Positions 25,792-32,964 of a stretch of 54,565 bases of DNA are shown here, one piece after another. The DNA is from an uncultured Pelagibacteraceae bacterium. Its GTDB lineage: Bacteria; Pseudomonadota; Alphaproteobacteria; Pelagibacterales; Pelagibacteraceae. The stretch covers positions 1 to 54,565 of the forward strand of contig CACNVG010000005.1 of assembly GCA_902623785.1 (NCBI GenBank). The letters are read 5' to 3'. The notes under the pieces are model-generated. The model made no database searches. It saw nothing but the letters and a program-made list of their open reading frames with translations, and had not been told where the DNA came from. Each line of letters begins with the position of its first letter. Position 1 is the stretch's first letter. Made by a program: the position numbers and the translations under genes.

Positions 25792-27163
25792 TGATTAAAT
25801 TTTCTTTTGAAAATGTAGCTTGATTATTTTCTCCTTTAACACCAAGAAGATTTTTCAAAGTAATGTTGTTATCTTTAAATTCATTTTCTCCACAAATTAC
25901 TGCAACAGGGCACCCTCTTTTATTGGCATAAGTTAATTGTTTACCAAGATTTTTTTTACTATCTAAAAAGATTTCTGAATTAATATTATTTTTTCTCAAT
26001 GTTTCCAAAATTTCGTAATAATTTTTTAAGTATTTTTCATCCATCACACAAATGATAACTGGCTTTTGTTCATCTATTTCAAGGTTTAATTGCATCATCG
26101 CAAATAACAATCTATCTACGCCAATACTCATGCCAGTGCCAGGTATATCCACGCCTTTAAATCTAGATATTAACTTATTGTATTGTCCTCCAGAGCAAAT
26201 GCTCCCAATATCTACTTCTTTGCCTTTGTTATTTTTTGCTTTAAAATTAAGATTAGTTTCAACGCAAAAACCATCATAATATGCAAGACCTCTTACTATT
26301 GTAAAATTCGTTTTTATTTGATCAAAATAATTTCCAAACTTTAAAATTTCTAGAAGATCTTCTAATTCTTTAATACCTTCTTGTGTTAAAGGATTTTTGA
26401 AATTTTGTTTGAGTTTATTTAAATCATTAATGTTTAAAAAATTTAAGACTTTAGATACTTGATCGTCATTAAGATTAGCACCTTTTGTAATTGCGCCACT
26501 TTTATCTTTTCTTTCTTTTTTTAATAAATCTTCAACACCTTTTAGCCCAAAACCGGGTTTATCAAGTTTATCTATCGCTCTCATAACCTTGGTTTGTTTG
26601 CTATCTGGAATTTTTAAATCTTTTATTAGGCCTTGAATTATTTTTCTATTACTGATGTTAATGATGAATTGATCTTTTTTTAAACCACATTCCAATAATG
26701 TGCTTGCAATTAAGTTGCACAATTCTGCATTCGCTTGAGCTGAGTTAACATTTCCCACAATATCACAATCTGCTTGCGTAAATTCCCTATAACGTGCGTT
26801 GCCAGCTTTCTCATTTCTAAAAACATTTTGGATTGCGTATCTTTTAAATATTGATGGAAGGTTTTGATTGTTTTGAGCAACGAATCTTGCTAATGGACTT
26901 GATAAATCATATCGGAGAGTAATATCTTTAGTTCCATCTTTAAAAGAGAATACATCAGACATAGGATTACTTTCATCCTCTGCAAGAAAGGATCCGATGT
27001 TTTCTGCAATTTCAAACGATGGAGTTTCCAAGGGGTCGAACCCGTAATTTATAAAATTATTCTCTATAACTTTTAAAAGTTTCTTTTTAAGAAGTAATTT
27101 TTTATTCCACCTATCTTCAAATCCCTGGGGTAACCCAGGAGTTAATTTATTTTCTGTACTCAT
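25769..27163 (-). CDS. hisS: Histidyl-tRNA synthetase, alphaproteobacterial (derived) type
   Basis: Charges tRNA-His. The ATG at 27163 gives about 464 residues beginning MSTENKLTPGLPQGFEDRW; a longer in-frame start would read through the tRNA-His gene and is rejected. Motif 2 region FRNEKAGNARYREFTQADCD lies near residue 125, the histidine-binding RGLAYYDGF near residue 290, and GGQYNKLISRF near residue 322. PQGFEDRW and TLRYDLSSPLARFVA instead of RGMNDI and TLRPEGT place it with the derived HisRS of most Alphaproteobacteria, which pairs with A73 tRNA-His. The tRNA ends 6 bases upstream. Confidence 0.94.
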   Translation of the reverse strand: MSTENKLTPGLPQGFEDRWNKKLLLKKKLLKVIENNFINYGFDPLETPSFEIAENIGSFLAEDESNPMSDVFSFKDGTKDITLRYDLSSPLARFVAQNNQNLPSIFKRYAIQNVFRNEKAGNARYREFTQADCDIVGNVNSAQANAELCNLIASTLLECGLKKDQFIINISNRKIIQGLIKDLKIPDSKQTKVMRAIDKLDKPGFGLKGVEDLLKKERKDKSGAITKGANLNDDQVSKVLNFLNINDLNKLKQNFKNPLTQEGIKELEDLLEILKFGNYFDQIKTNFTIVRGLAYYDGFCVETNLNFKAKNNKGKEVDIGSICSGGQYNKLISRFKGVDIPGTGMSIGVDRLLFAMMQLNLEIDEQKPVIICVMDEKYLKNYYEILETLRKNNINSEIFLDSKKNLGKQLTYANKRGCPVAVICGENEFKDNNITLKNLLGVKGENNQATFSKENLINEIKKFI

Positions 27164-27169
27164 TTTTTT

Positions 27170-27244
27170 TGGTACCCTGGCTTGGGATCGAACCAAAAAC
27201 TGAAGTTCCACAAACTTCCGTGATAACCATTTCACCACCAGGGC
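27170..27244 (-). tRNA. tRNA-His (GUG)
   Basis: The minus strand folds into a full cloverleaf: acceptor GCCCTGG with CCAGGGT (one G-U pair), D stem GTGA/TCAC, anticodon stem GAAGT/ACTTC with loop TTGTGGA (anticodon GTG), T stem with standard loop TTCGATC, and encoded CCA. The discriminator (73) is A, not the usual bacterial C. A G is encoded just before position 1 (27245), but it cannot pair with A73. hisS starts 6 bases downstream, so the two are probably co-transcribed. Confidence 0.95.
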
Positions 27245-27342
27245 CTATGTTTATTTTATATTAATTGTTGTTAAATTTAAATTTATTAAATAATTAAATA
27301 GCTAGCATGCAGCCAGCATGTGTATGATGTCTGTGAAGTGAA

Positions 27343-27371
27343 TTGAACATATTATTTAATATAATCATAAT
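27343..27371 (+). promoter_or_regulatory. Candidate promoter for the small RNA beside csp
   Basis: Plus-strand TTGAAC (27343-27348), exactly 17 bases, then CATAAT (27366-27371) fit a sigma70-type promoter. No plus-strand gene follows; the predicted start near 27378 lies just before the nested inverted repeat at 27385-27474. In DNA this AT-rich, chance matches are common. Confidence 0.4.
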
Positions 27372-27377
27372 GCTTAA

Positions 27378-27484
27378 ATAACATTTAATTCTAAAAATAC
27401 AAGAATGAATTGTATAGGAATAACTAACCCAAGGGATTTTATACTCCTATACAATAATGATGAATTAGAATTAAGAGGTTTTTT
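27378..27484 (+). ncRNA. Candidate structured small RNA (nested inverted repeat with T-run)
   Basis: Two perfect nested inverted repeats occupy this non-coding gap. The outer is TTAATTCTAA (27385-27394) with TTAGAATTAA (27465-27474). The inner is ATTGTATAGGA (27409-27419) with TCCTATACAAT (27445-27455), enclosing a 25-base loop with AACCCAAGGGA. On the plus strand a promoter-like element precedes it and six Ts (27479-27484) follow shortly after the outer stem, inside the 3' end of csp. On the minus strand the same stems form the 3' end of the csp message. It is either a small RNA antisense to the csp tail or a csp 3' element; the class is not recognised. Confidence 0.45.
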
Positions 27485-27680
27485 GCAGTTTTACTGCGGC
27501 AGGACCTTTTTCTCCGTCTTCAACTTCAAATGTAATTTCGTCACCTTCGTTTAAGAATCTTAAACCAGCGTCTCTAACAGCAGAAGCATGCACGAATACA
27601 TCTTTTTCTTTGTCTTCTCGTTCAATGAAACCATAACCTTTTTTTCCATTAAACCATTTTACTTTACCTTTTAGACTCAT
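27471..27680 (-). CDS. Cold-shock domain protein
   Basis: A 69-residue single cold-shock domain that binds single-stranded nucleic acid and acts as an RNA chaperone. Both RNA-binding motifs are present: KGYGFIER (RNP1) and VFVHASAV (RNP2), with the starting [11 protein letters not shown] strand and a GPAAVKLQK end. A purine-rich stretch (GAAAGAG) a few bases before the ATG may be the ribosome binding site. Its stop codon lies within the outer stem of the nested inverted repeat downstream. CspA and CspE-type names cannot be separated by sequence alone. Confidence 0.95.
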   Translation of the reverse strand: MSLKGKVKWFNGKKGYGFIEREDKEKDVFVHASAVRDAGLRFLNEGDEITFEVEDGEKGPAAVKLQKTS

Positions 27681-27704
27681 TTTACTCTTTCTTTATTAGT
27701 TTAT

Positions 27705-27720
27705 CTTTGTTTATACAAAG
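27705..27720 (-). promoter_or_regulatory. Leader hairpin of the cold-shock gene
   Basis: CTTTGT and ACAAAG form a perfect 6-bp stem with a 4-base loop about 24 bases upstream of the csp start codon. It lies in the untranslated leader if the transcript starts upstream. Cold-shock genes are often controlled through leader structure, but this stem is short and its role is inference. Confidence 0.3.
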
Positions 27721-27789
27721 GATGTGTTTTGTTATTAGATTTCTAAATTAGATGCAAGTGATTTAATTGTCTATTATTGAGCTTTTTGG

Positions 27790-27864
27790 TGGTGGCCTTG
27801 GTAAGAATCGCACTTACGACACATACCTTTTCAGGGTACTGCTCTACTACTGAGCTACAAGGCC
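27790..27864 (-). tRNA. tRNA-Phe (GAA), altered elbow pair
   Basis: The cloverleaf is complete: acceptor GGCCTTG/CAAGGCC, D stem GCTC/GAGC, anticodon stem GTACC/GGTAT with loop CTGAAAA (anticodon GAA), T stem GTAAG/CTTAC, discriminator A and encoded CCA. Two normally invariant positions are changed. The D loop reads AGTAGTA, so position 18 is A rather than G, and the T loop reads TGCGATT, so position 55 is G rather than T. These two bases normally pair with each other. The gene begins one base after the infA stop codon, so it is probably cut from the infA transcript. Confidence 0.93.
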
Positions 27865-27865
27865 A

Positions 27866-28081
27866 TTAAAATCTAAATGTTATACGACCCTTTGTAAGAT
27901 CATATGGAGTAACTTCTACAGTAACATTGTCTCCCTGCAAAACTCTAATTCTGTTTTTTCTCAATTTTCCAGCTGTATGCGCTGTAACAATGTGATTATT
28001 TTCTAATTTGACCCTAAACATTGCATTGGGCAAAAGGTCTATAACCTTTCCTTTAAATTCTAAAGAGTCTTGTTTTGACAA
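27866..28081 (-). CDS. infA: Translation initiation factor IF-1
   Basis: A 71-residue OB-fold protein that occupies the ribosomal A site during initiation. It reads [26 protein letters not shown], then [17 protein letters not shown] and a C-terminal [12 protein letters not shown], all typical of IF-1. It begins 5 bases after hisD on the same strand, and tRNA-Phe follows its stop by one base. Confidence 0.97.
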   Translation of the reverse strand: MSKQDSLEFKGKVIDLLPNAMFRVKLENNHIVTAHTAGKLRKNRIRVLQGDNVTVEVTPYDLTKGRITFRF

Positions 28082-28086
28082 ATTTG

Positions 28087-29370
28087 TTATTCTCCTAATC
28101 TTTTTTTAATTGATTTAGCATGTCCATCTAAACCTTCGTTAGTTGCAAGAGTTATAACTGATGGACCAAGAGTTTCAATACCCTTTTTTGATAAATTTAT
28201 GTATGAAATTTTTTTAATAAACTCTGAAACGCTTAATCCACTTGAGTATTTGCTGGTCATATTAGTTGGCAGAACATGATTAGTGCCTGGTACTCCATAA
28301 TCTGTCATGGCCATAACAGCATATTTTCCTAAACAAATAGAACCTGCATTCTTAATTTTTGGTATTAAAGATTTATAATTTTTTATATTTAGCTCTAAGT
28401 GCTCTGGGCTCACCTTGTTAATTATTTCTACAATTTTGTTTTCTGAATTTTCGTAGATCAGTAAGCCATTCGTCATTAAACTTTTTTTTGCAATTGAGCT
28501 TCTCGGAATATCTTTAAGTTGTTTAAATATTTCATACTTAGTTTTTTCTAGAATATTTTTATCCTTTGAAATTAAAATGCACTGCGCGAGAAAATCGTGT
28601 TCGGCTTGGGCAATTAGATCACTTGCTAACCATTCTGGGTTAGATTTATTATCACAAACAACTAAAACCTCTGAAGGTCCAGCTGTCATTGACTCAATAC
28701 CTATGTCGCCGAAAACCTCTTTTTTTGCAGACGCGACATAAGAATTCCCCGGCCCTACAATTTTATTTACAGGTTTTATTGATTTAGTCCCATATGCAAC
28801 AGCCGCGATTGCTGATGGGCCACCAATAGAATAAATTTCTTTAATTTTACATTTTTTTGCAGCGTACAAAACTGCAGCATTTTGCTTTCCTTTATAACCA
28901 GGGTTTATCATTACAATTCTTTTAACTCCTGCTACAATTGCAGGTATTGTATTCATTAAGACACTTGATGGATAGGAAACTTTTGAACCTGGTACATAGA
29001 TCGCAACTGACTCAAGTGGAACGTACTTGTATTTTACTTTATTTTGATACTTATCGATATATGAAATATCTTTAAACTTTTGAAGTGAATGAAATTTATA
29101 TATTCTATTATAGGCTGCATCTATTGCTTTTTTTACTTTTCGATCAAGAGATTTAATCGTATCTTTAATTTTTTGCGAAGACGGAGTGATTATTTTATTT
29201 TTATTAAATTTTTTCTCATATTTAATTAATGCTTTATCACCATTTTTTTTAACATCTTTAATTATGTTAGTTACTGAGATGTAATTTGATCGAAATTTGT
29301 TTTTTCTTTTATAAAGAAGATTATTCAAAAATTGATCAAAATTTTTATTTTTTGCATAAAGTACTTTCAT
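28087..29370 (-). CDS. hisD: Histidinol dehydrogenase
   Basis: Oxidises histidinol to histidine in two NAD-dependent steps, using a zinc ion. The 427 residues carry [16 protein letters not shown] near residue 125, [17 protein letters not shown] near residue 205, the zinc and substrate region PSEVLVVCD and AQAEHD near residue 250, the catalytic SPEHLEL near residue 318, and [11 protein letters not shown] near residue 360. It lies in the murA-DUF2948-hisD order typical of Alphaproteobacteria. hisG and hisZ are 3 kb downstream. Confidence 0.96.
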   Translation of the reverse strand: MKVLYAKNKNFDQFLNNLLYKRKNKFRSNYISVTNIIKDVKKNGDKALIKYEKKFNKNKIITPSSQKIKDTIKSLDRKVKKAIDAAYNRIYKFHSLQKFKDISYIDKYQNKVKYKYVPLESVAIYVPGSKVSYPSSVLMNTIPAIVAGVKRIVMINPGYKGKQNAAVLYAAKKCKIKEIYSIGGPSAIAAVAYGTKSIKPVNKIVGPGNSYVASAKKEVFGDIGIESMTAGPSEVLVVCDNKSNPEWLASDLIAQAEHDFLAQCILISKDKNILEKTKYEIFKQLKDIPRSSIAKKSLMTNGLLIYENSENKIVEIINKVSPEHLELNIKNYKSLIPKIKNAGSICLGKYAVMAMTDYGVPGTNHVLPTNMTSKYSSGLSVSEFIKKISYINLSKKGIETLGPSVITLATNEGLDGHAKSIKKRLGE

Positions 29371-29371
29371 T

Positions 29372-29761
29372 TTATTTTTTTTTTAAATCCTCCAATGTCA
29401 CCTCTATAATTTCAGAATATAAGGTTATAAAACGATTATCTGAAAATAACAAATTAATTTCATATCGTTTATCTATTTTGACAGGATCAATACCCATTAA
29501 CTTTAATTTAAGATTAGTATCTTTTTGATCTATATTTTTTGATACTACGTTTTCTATAAATTCGAATTTACAAACACTTAAAATGTCACTTTTTTTATCA
29601 TCCTTCAAAGATTTTCGGGTAAGGGAGAGTAGAAATATTTTGTTTTTTTTAAGATATTTTATCTGCGAGACATTTGTAATTGAAGCCTCGCAATATGTTG
29701 AAATTATATTTAAACCATTGAGATCTCTTGCCAATATTTTGGATAAGAATTTTTTTACCAT
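29372..29761 (-). CDS. DUF2948 family protein
   Basis: A 129-residue soluble protein of unknown function. The pattern ARDLNGLNIISTYCEASITNV at the start, a central strand-rich region, and the end LYSEIIEVTLEDLKKK match DUF2948, found between murA and hisD in many Alphaproteobacteria, exactly as here. It overlaps murA by one base and ends one base before hisD starts, so its synthesis is tied to theirs. No catalytic motif is apparent. Confidence 0.8.
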   Translation of the reverse strand: MVKKFLSKILARDLNGLNIISTYCEASITNVSQIKYLKKNKIFLLSLTRKSLKDDKKSDILSVCKFEFIENVVSKNIDQKDTNLKLKLMGIDPVKIDKRYEINLLFSDNRFITLYSEIIEVTLEDLKKK

Positions 29762-31029
29762 TATGTTTTAATTTTTATTTTAATTCCAAGTTTTCTTAAT
29801 TTAAATTGAAGATTCGAGTACCCTCTCAATCCATGATAAATTCTCGATATTGTAGATGATCCCTTTGCTGCAATTGCACCTAATATTATTGAAAAAGTAG
29901 TTCTAAGATCCGATGAAATACAATCAGCAGAGTTCAGTTTTTTTGCTCCATTAATTACCGCAAAGTTTTTTTTAATTTTAATATTCGCACCCATTCTATT
30001 AAGCTCAGGCACTGCCATAAATCTATTTGTAAAAATTGTCTCTTTAATTTTGCTTTGTCCTAAAACTTTGGTTAAAACAGGTATTAAAATAGGCAAACAA
30101 TCTGTTGCAAAACCAGGCCATGGTCCAGTTTTGATGTTTACGGGTTTTAATTTTTTTACAGTATTTAATGTTATAGAATTTTTATTTACATTAATTTCAA
30201 AACCTATTTTTTTTAATATATTTAATTCTGAAGGTAAAAATTTAGGATTTATATCTGTCACTTTAACTTTGCCCTTAGTAATTGCGCCTACGCACAAATA
30301 ACTAAATGCTTCAATCCTGTCACCAATAATTTTGTGATTACCATGTAAAAGCTCTTTAACACCTTTAATTCTTAAAGATCGCTTACCGATAAATTTTATA
30401 TTCGCACCTGATGTGTTGAGAAATTTTATAAGATCTATTACCTCAGGCTCTAACGATATATTCTTTAAAACATGAGAGCCTTTTACAAACACTGATGACA
30501 TGATTAAATTTGAGGTACCTGTAACAGTTATTTTTGGAAACTTATAACTCTTACCTATCAAACCATACTTAGAAGATATATTTACATATCCCTTTTCCAA
30601 AACATGCTCAGCGCCTAAACTTTTAAAACCTTCAAGATGCCAAGATGTATCCCGAATTCCTAGTGCACAACCTCCACCTTGAGCAACTCTAATTTTTTTC
30701 TTTGAATATCTTCCAAGTAAAGAGCCCATTGTTAAAACACCAGCTCGCATTGTAGATACCAAATTGTAAGGAACAGTTAATTTATGATCCTTTTTATTTG
30801 TAATGATCATAATTTTTTTTTTCTCCAAAATTTTAACCTTGGATCCTAGCGAAATTAAAAGATCCTTCATTGTCAAAACATCTTGAACTAAAGGAACATT
30901 TCTTAAAATTACTTCTTTTTTAAAAAGAATAGATGCTGCCATAAGGGGAAGGCATGAATTTTTTGCACCACTTATATCTATTGTTCCATTTACGGCTTTG
31001 GTGGGGCCAGTAATTATAAATTTTTTCAT
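29761..31029 (-). CDS. murA: UDP-N-acetylglucosamine 1-carboxyvinyltransferase
   Basis: First committed step of peptidoglycan synthesis. The 422-residue protein has GAKNSCLPLMAASIL near residue 22, TMRAGVLTMGSLLGR near residue 90, and the catalytic-cysteine loop GGGCALGIR near residue 115. Later motifs are the GDRIEAFSYL segment near residue 240, a WPGFATDCLP motif near residue 305, and RMGANIKI near the end. The fosfomycin-target cysteine is retained. dcd follows upstream with only one base between the genes. Confidence 0.96.
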   Translation of the reverse strand: MKKFIITGPTKAVNGTIDISGAKNSCLPLMAASILFKKEVILRNVPLVQDVLTMKDLLISLGSKVKILEKKKIMIITNKKDHKLTVPYNLVSTMRAGVLTMGSLLGRYSKKKIRVAQGGGCALGIRDTSWHLEGFKSLGAEHVLEKGYVNISSKYGLIGKSYKFPKITVTGTSNLIMSSVFVKGSHVLKNISLEPEVIDLIKFLNTSGANIKFIGKRSLRIKGVKELLHGNHKIIGDRIEAFSYLCVGAITKGKVKVTDINPKFLPSELNILKKIGFEINVNKNSITLNTVKKLKPVNIKTGPWPGFATDCLPILIPVLTKVLGQSKIKETIFTNRFMAVPELNRMGANIKIKKNFAVINGAKKLNSADCISSDLRTTFSIILGAIAAKGSSTISRIYHGLRGYSNLQFKLRKLGIKIKIKT

Positions 31030-31030
31030 C

Positions 31031-31582
31031 CTATTTTGATTTTGCTAAAGTTATACCAACTTGACCTTGATATTTTCCTTTTCTATCAGAATATGATACC
31101 TCTGGTTGATCACCGGAAAAAAACAAAATTTGAGCTGCTCCACTATTTGCATACAATTTTATAGAGTTGCTTGTATGATTTGAAAATTCTAAAACTAAGT
31201 TACCATGCCAACCTGCTTCTAAAACTGTAGGGGGAGTTCCAAGTCCACATCTTGCGTAAGTACTCTTGGCAGTTACTAATCCAGTTACGTTTCTTGGCAT
31301 TTTAAAATACTCAAGACTACTTGCCAGTGCGAAAGAATTCGGAGGAATTAAAACAAACTCTTCACCTTTAATAGTAATAAAATTATCCTCACTAAAATTC
31401 TTTGGGTCAGCGGTAGCTCCTTTTATATTTGTAAAAATTTTGAATTCAGAGCCACATCTTAAGTCGTAGCCAAATGAGTTAAGTCCATGACTAATGCCTT
31501 TAGATATACTTTCACTTATAAATGGACTTATCATCTCCTCTTTTTCTGCAAGTTCCTTAATTTGTTTATCGTTTAGAATCAT
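31031..31582 (-). CDS. dcd: dCTP deaminase
   Basis: Deaminates dCTP to dUTP for thymidylate synthesis. The 183 residues include SYGYDLR-like HGLNSFGYDLRCGSEFKIF near residue 35, FVLIPPNSFALASSLEYF near residue 75, VTAKSTYARCGL near residue 105 with the catalytic Arg and Ser region, and the key glutamate in VLEAGWHGNLVLEFSN near residue 125. Length and motifs are those of the monofunctional enzyme. A small basic open frame overlaps its start. Confidence 0.95.
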   Translation of the reverse strand: MILNDKQIKELAEKEEMISPFISESISKGISHGLNSFGYDLRCGSEFKIFTNIKGATADPKNFSEDNFITIKGEEFVLIPPNSFALASSLEYFKMPRNVTGLVTAKSTYARCGLGTPPTVLEAGWHGNLVLEFSNHTSNSIKLYANSGAAQILFFSGDQPEVSYSDRKGKYQGQVGITLAKSK

Positions 31583-31679
31583 TTTTTTGGTTTTTTCGAT
31601 TGTGAATTTTTCTTTTTCTTAAATTTTTTCTAAGGGCTTTCTCGAGATCAAGCTTAGAAGGCTTTCTTTTAAAATTCAT
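31566..31679 (-). CDS. Possible 37-residue basic protein
   Basis: Open frame from ATG at 31679 to TAA at 31566, overlapping the dcd start by 17 bases. The product is highly basic (MNFKRKPSKLDLEKALRKN, ending NDSKR), with about two in five residues Lys or Arg and one regular amphipathic stretch. It fits exactly between the 64-residue basic protein (8 bases upstream) and dcd, as in a tight operon. The start has no strong ribosome binding site. Chance is possible, but the fit and the biased composition argue for a real gene. Confidence 0.5.
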   Translation of the reverse strand: MNFKRKPSKLDLEKALRKNLRKRKIHNRKNQKNDSKR

Positions 31680-31687
31680 TAAAAAGA

Positions 31688-31882
31688 TTATTTTTTCTCA
31701 GGATTGGTAAGATGCTCCAAAGTTACAACTTGATCAATTGGTATTGTCTTATCTTCAGATTTATTTGTTCCCTGCTTAGATTGTTTTTTGGCTCTTCGCT
31801 CAGCTAATTTCTTTTCTCTTTTAGCTTGCTTCTCCATTGCTTTAGCGCCTCTTGTAGATTTATAATCGTAGTGAATTCCCAT
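31688..31882 (-). CDS. Small highly charged protein of unknown function
   Basis: A 64-residue protein starting MGIHYDYKSTRGAKAMEKQAK, then a Lys/Arg/Glu-rich single helix (KREKKLAERRAKKQSKQ) and an acidic or polar tail with VVTLEHLTNPEKK. No domain is recognised. A longer in-frame reading back to 32023 would pass through the tRNA-Thr gene on the other strand and lacks the conserved look, so the ATG at 31882 is chosen. It probably forms one transcript with the 37-residue frame and dcd. A nucleic-acid-binding role is guesswork. Confidence 0.65.
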   Translation of the reverse strand: MGIHYDYKSTRGAKAMEKQAKREKKLAERRAKKQSKQGTNKSEDKTIPIDQVVTLEHLTNPEKK

Positions 31883-31936
31883 AAAATTACCAAAATTTAT
31901 TATAGACTTAATAAAATAAAAAATTAAGTCAAAAAT

Positions 31937-31965
31937 TTGAATTTTATTGATTTTTACACTATTTT
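31937..31965 (+). promoter_or_regulatory. Candidate promoter of tRNA-Thr
   Basis: TTGAAT (31937-31942), exactly 17 bases, then TATTTT (31960-31965) on the plus strand, ending 9 bases before the first base of the tRNA. Spacing and position fit a sigma70-type promoter. The opposite strand here is upstream of the 64-residue gene, so the region is probably divergent. Confidence 0.45.
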
Positions 31966-31974
31966 TATTTAACC

Positions 31975-32049
31975 GCCCTTGTAGTTTTAGTGTTAAAACA
32001 GGCCCTTGGTAAGGGTCAGTCATGAGTTAGATTCTCATCGAGGGCACCA
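31975..32049 (+). tRNA. tRNA-Thr (GGU), altered elbow pair
   Basis: The plus strand folds with acceptor GCCCTTG/CGAGGGC, D stem GTTT/AAAC, anticodon stem GGCCC/GGGTC with loop TTGGTAA (anticodon GGT), T stem ATGAG/CTCAT, discriminator A and encoded CCA. C2-G71 and G34-G35-T36 are threonine identity elements. The T loop reads TTAGATT, with A at position 56 in place of the near-universal C. The D loop TAGTGTTA has GT in place of GG, so position 19 is T: a T19-A56 pair instead of G19-C56. It has one extra base near position 14. The VTT-family gene on the other strand ends at the very next base. Confidence 0.92.
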
Positions 32050-32772
32050 TTACTTTTTAAAGAAAAATTTTCTTAAAATAAATGTCAGAACAAACAAAAA
32101 TATTATAGCTGATATTGGTAAATAAATTTCTTGAGTTTTTAAAAGATCTAATATTTTAGGTAATTCATCATTTTCATATATTTTCTTTTCTAAAGCTGAT
32201 CCTAATGAACAAACAATAAATGCTTGAATAATTACTCCAAGTAGGGTTCCAAAAAAATAGTTTTTTAATTTTACATCAAATAATACGGGAATTAAATTTT
32301 GTATCTGAGTCGGAATTCCACCAAGAAATCTAAGGAGACCAACCGCTAAAAGCTGATTGTTTCTTATTTTGTCATTTAGATATTGATACTTATTTTGTAT
32401 TTTTTCAATGATGTAATTTTTAAAAAAATAATTAGCAATGATAAAAGTTGCGCTAGATCCTAAAGCAAAAGTTAATGAAAAAATTAAAGTTCCAAAGTAA
32501 GGTCCAAAAATATACCCACAAATCAATCCTAAAGGAGAACCAAAACCTTGGAGTATTGAAATCCAAACAATCCCAAATATAATAAATATAAAAGATGTGA
32601 ATATTATATTATTTTGTTTAAAATTTATTAAGTACTCGCTATTTGATTTTAGAAAATTATATGAAGTTAATTCATCAATACTTATATAAGTTAACAAGAA
32701 GTATAAAAACAATCCCAGGAATATAATATAGGCTAAACCTAACCATATTTTTACGTTTTTCATAGTTTGCAT
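32050..32772 (-). CDS. TVP38/TMEM64-type (VTT domain) membrane protein
   Basis: A 240-residue inner-membrane protein with about six hydrophobic segments. The central VTT/DedA signature reads GFGSPLGLICGYIFGPYFG near residue 77, and a second conserved stretch is LRFLGGIPTQIQN near residue 150, the re-entrant loop region. Relatives act as lipid scramblases or flippases (DedA/VMP1/TMEM41 group), so a role in lipid handling is likely but unproven. Met4 is an equally good start. It is divergent from rpmH with 57 bases between. Confidence 0.85.
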   Translation of the reverse strand: MQTMKNVKIWLGLAYIIFLGLFLYFLLTYISIDELTSYNFLKSNSEYLINFKQNNIIFTSFIFIIFGIVWISILQGFGSPLGLICGYIFGPYFGTLIFSLTFALGSSATFIIANYFFKNYIIEKIQNKYQYLNDKIRNNQLLAVGLLRFLGGIPTQIQNLIPVLFDVKLKNYFFGTLLGVIIQAFIVCSLGSALEKKIYENDELPKILDLLKTQEIYLPISAIIFLFVLTFILRKFFFKK

Positions 32773-32829
32773 ATTATAGATTTTACATTATAAGTACTTA
32801 AATTTTTAATACTACATAATTAAAATCTT

Positions 32830-32964
32830 ATGAAAAGAACTTATCAACCAAGTAAACTTGTCAGAAAAAGACGCCACGGATTTAGATCAAAAATGAAAAC
32901 AAAAGGTGGAAAAAAACTTCTTGCCAGAAGAAGAAAAAAAGGTCGAAAAAAACTTACTGTTTAA
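32830..32964 (+). CDS. rpmH: 50S ribosomal protein L34
   Basis: A 44-residue, highly basic ribosomal protein. It begins [20 protein letters not shown] and ends [15 protein letters not shown], with the L34 signature in full. Its TAA overlaps the ATG of rnpA (TAATG), the universal rpmH-rnpA arrangement. It is the first gene of a ten-gene plus-strand run that continues to the SET-domain gene. Confidence 0.97.
   Translation: MKRTYQPSKLVRKRRHGFRSKMKTKGGKKLLARRRKKGRKKLTV

Noticed and set aside
27164..27238. In-frame N-terminal extension of hisS
   Set aside because: It would read through the tRNA-His gene on the same strand, and the conserved HisRS start is at 27163.
27301..27325. Short hairpin CATGC/GCATG upstream of the candidate small RNA
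   Set aside because: Only five base pairs, with no T-run and no gene context; not strong enough to list as a terminator.
27378..27484. Candidate small RNA as 6S RNA or tmRNA
   Set aside because: It is too short for 6S RNA and lacks a tRNA-like end or tag frame expected of tmRNA.
31883..32023. N-terminal extension of the 64-residue protein
   Set aside because: The extra 47 residues are antisense to the tRNA-Thr gene and its promoter and have no family-like pattern; MGIHYDYK at 31882 is the natural start.
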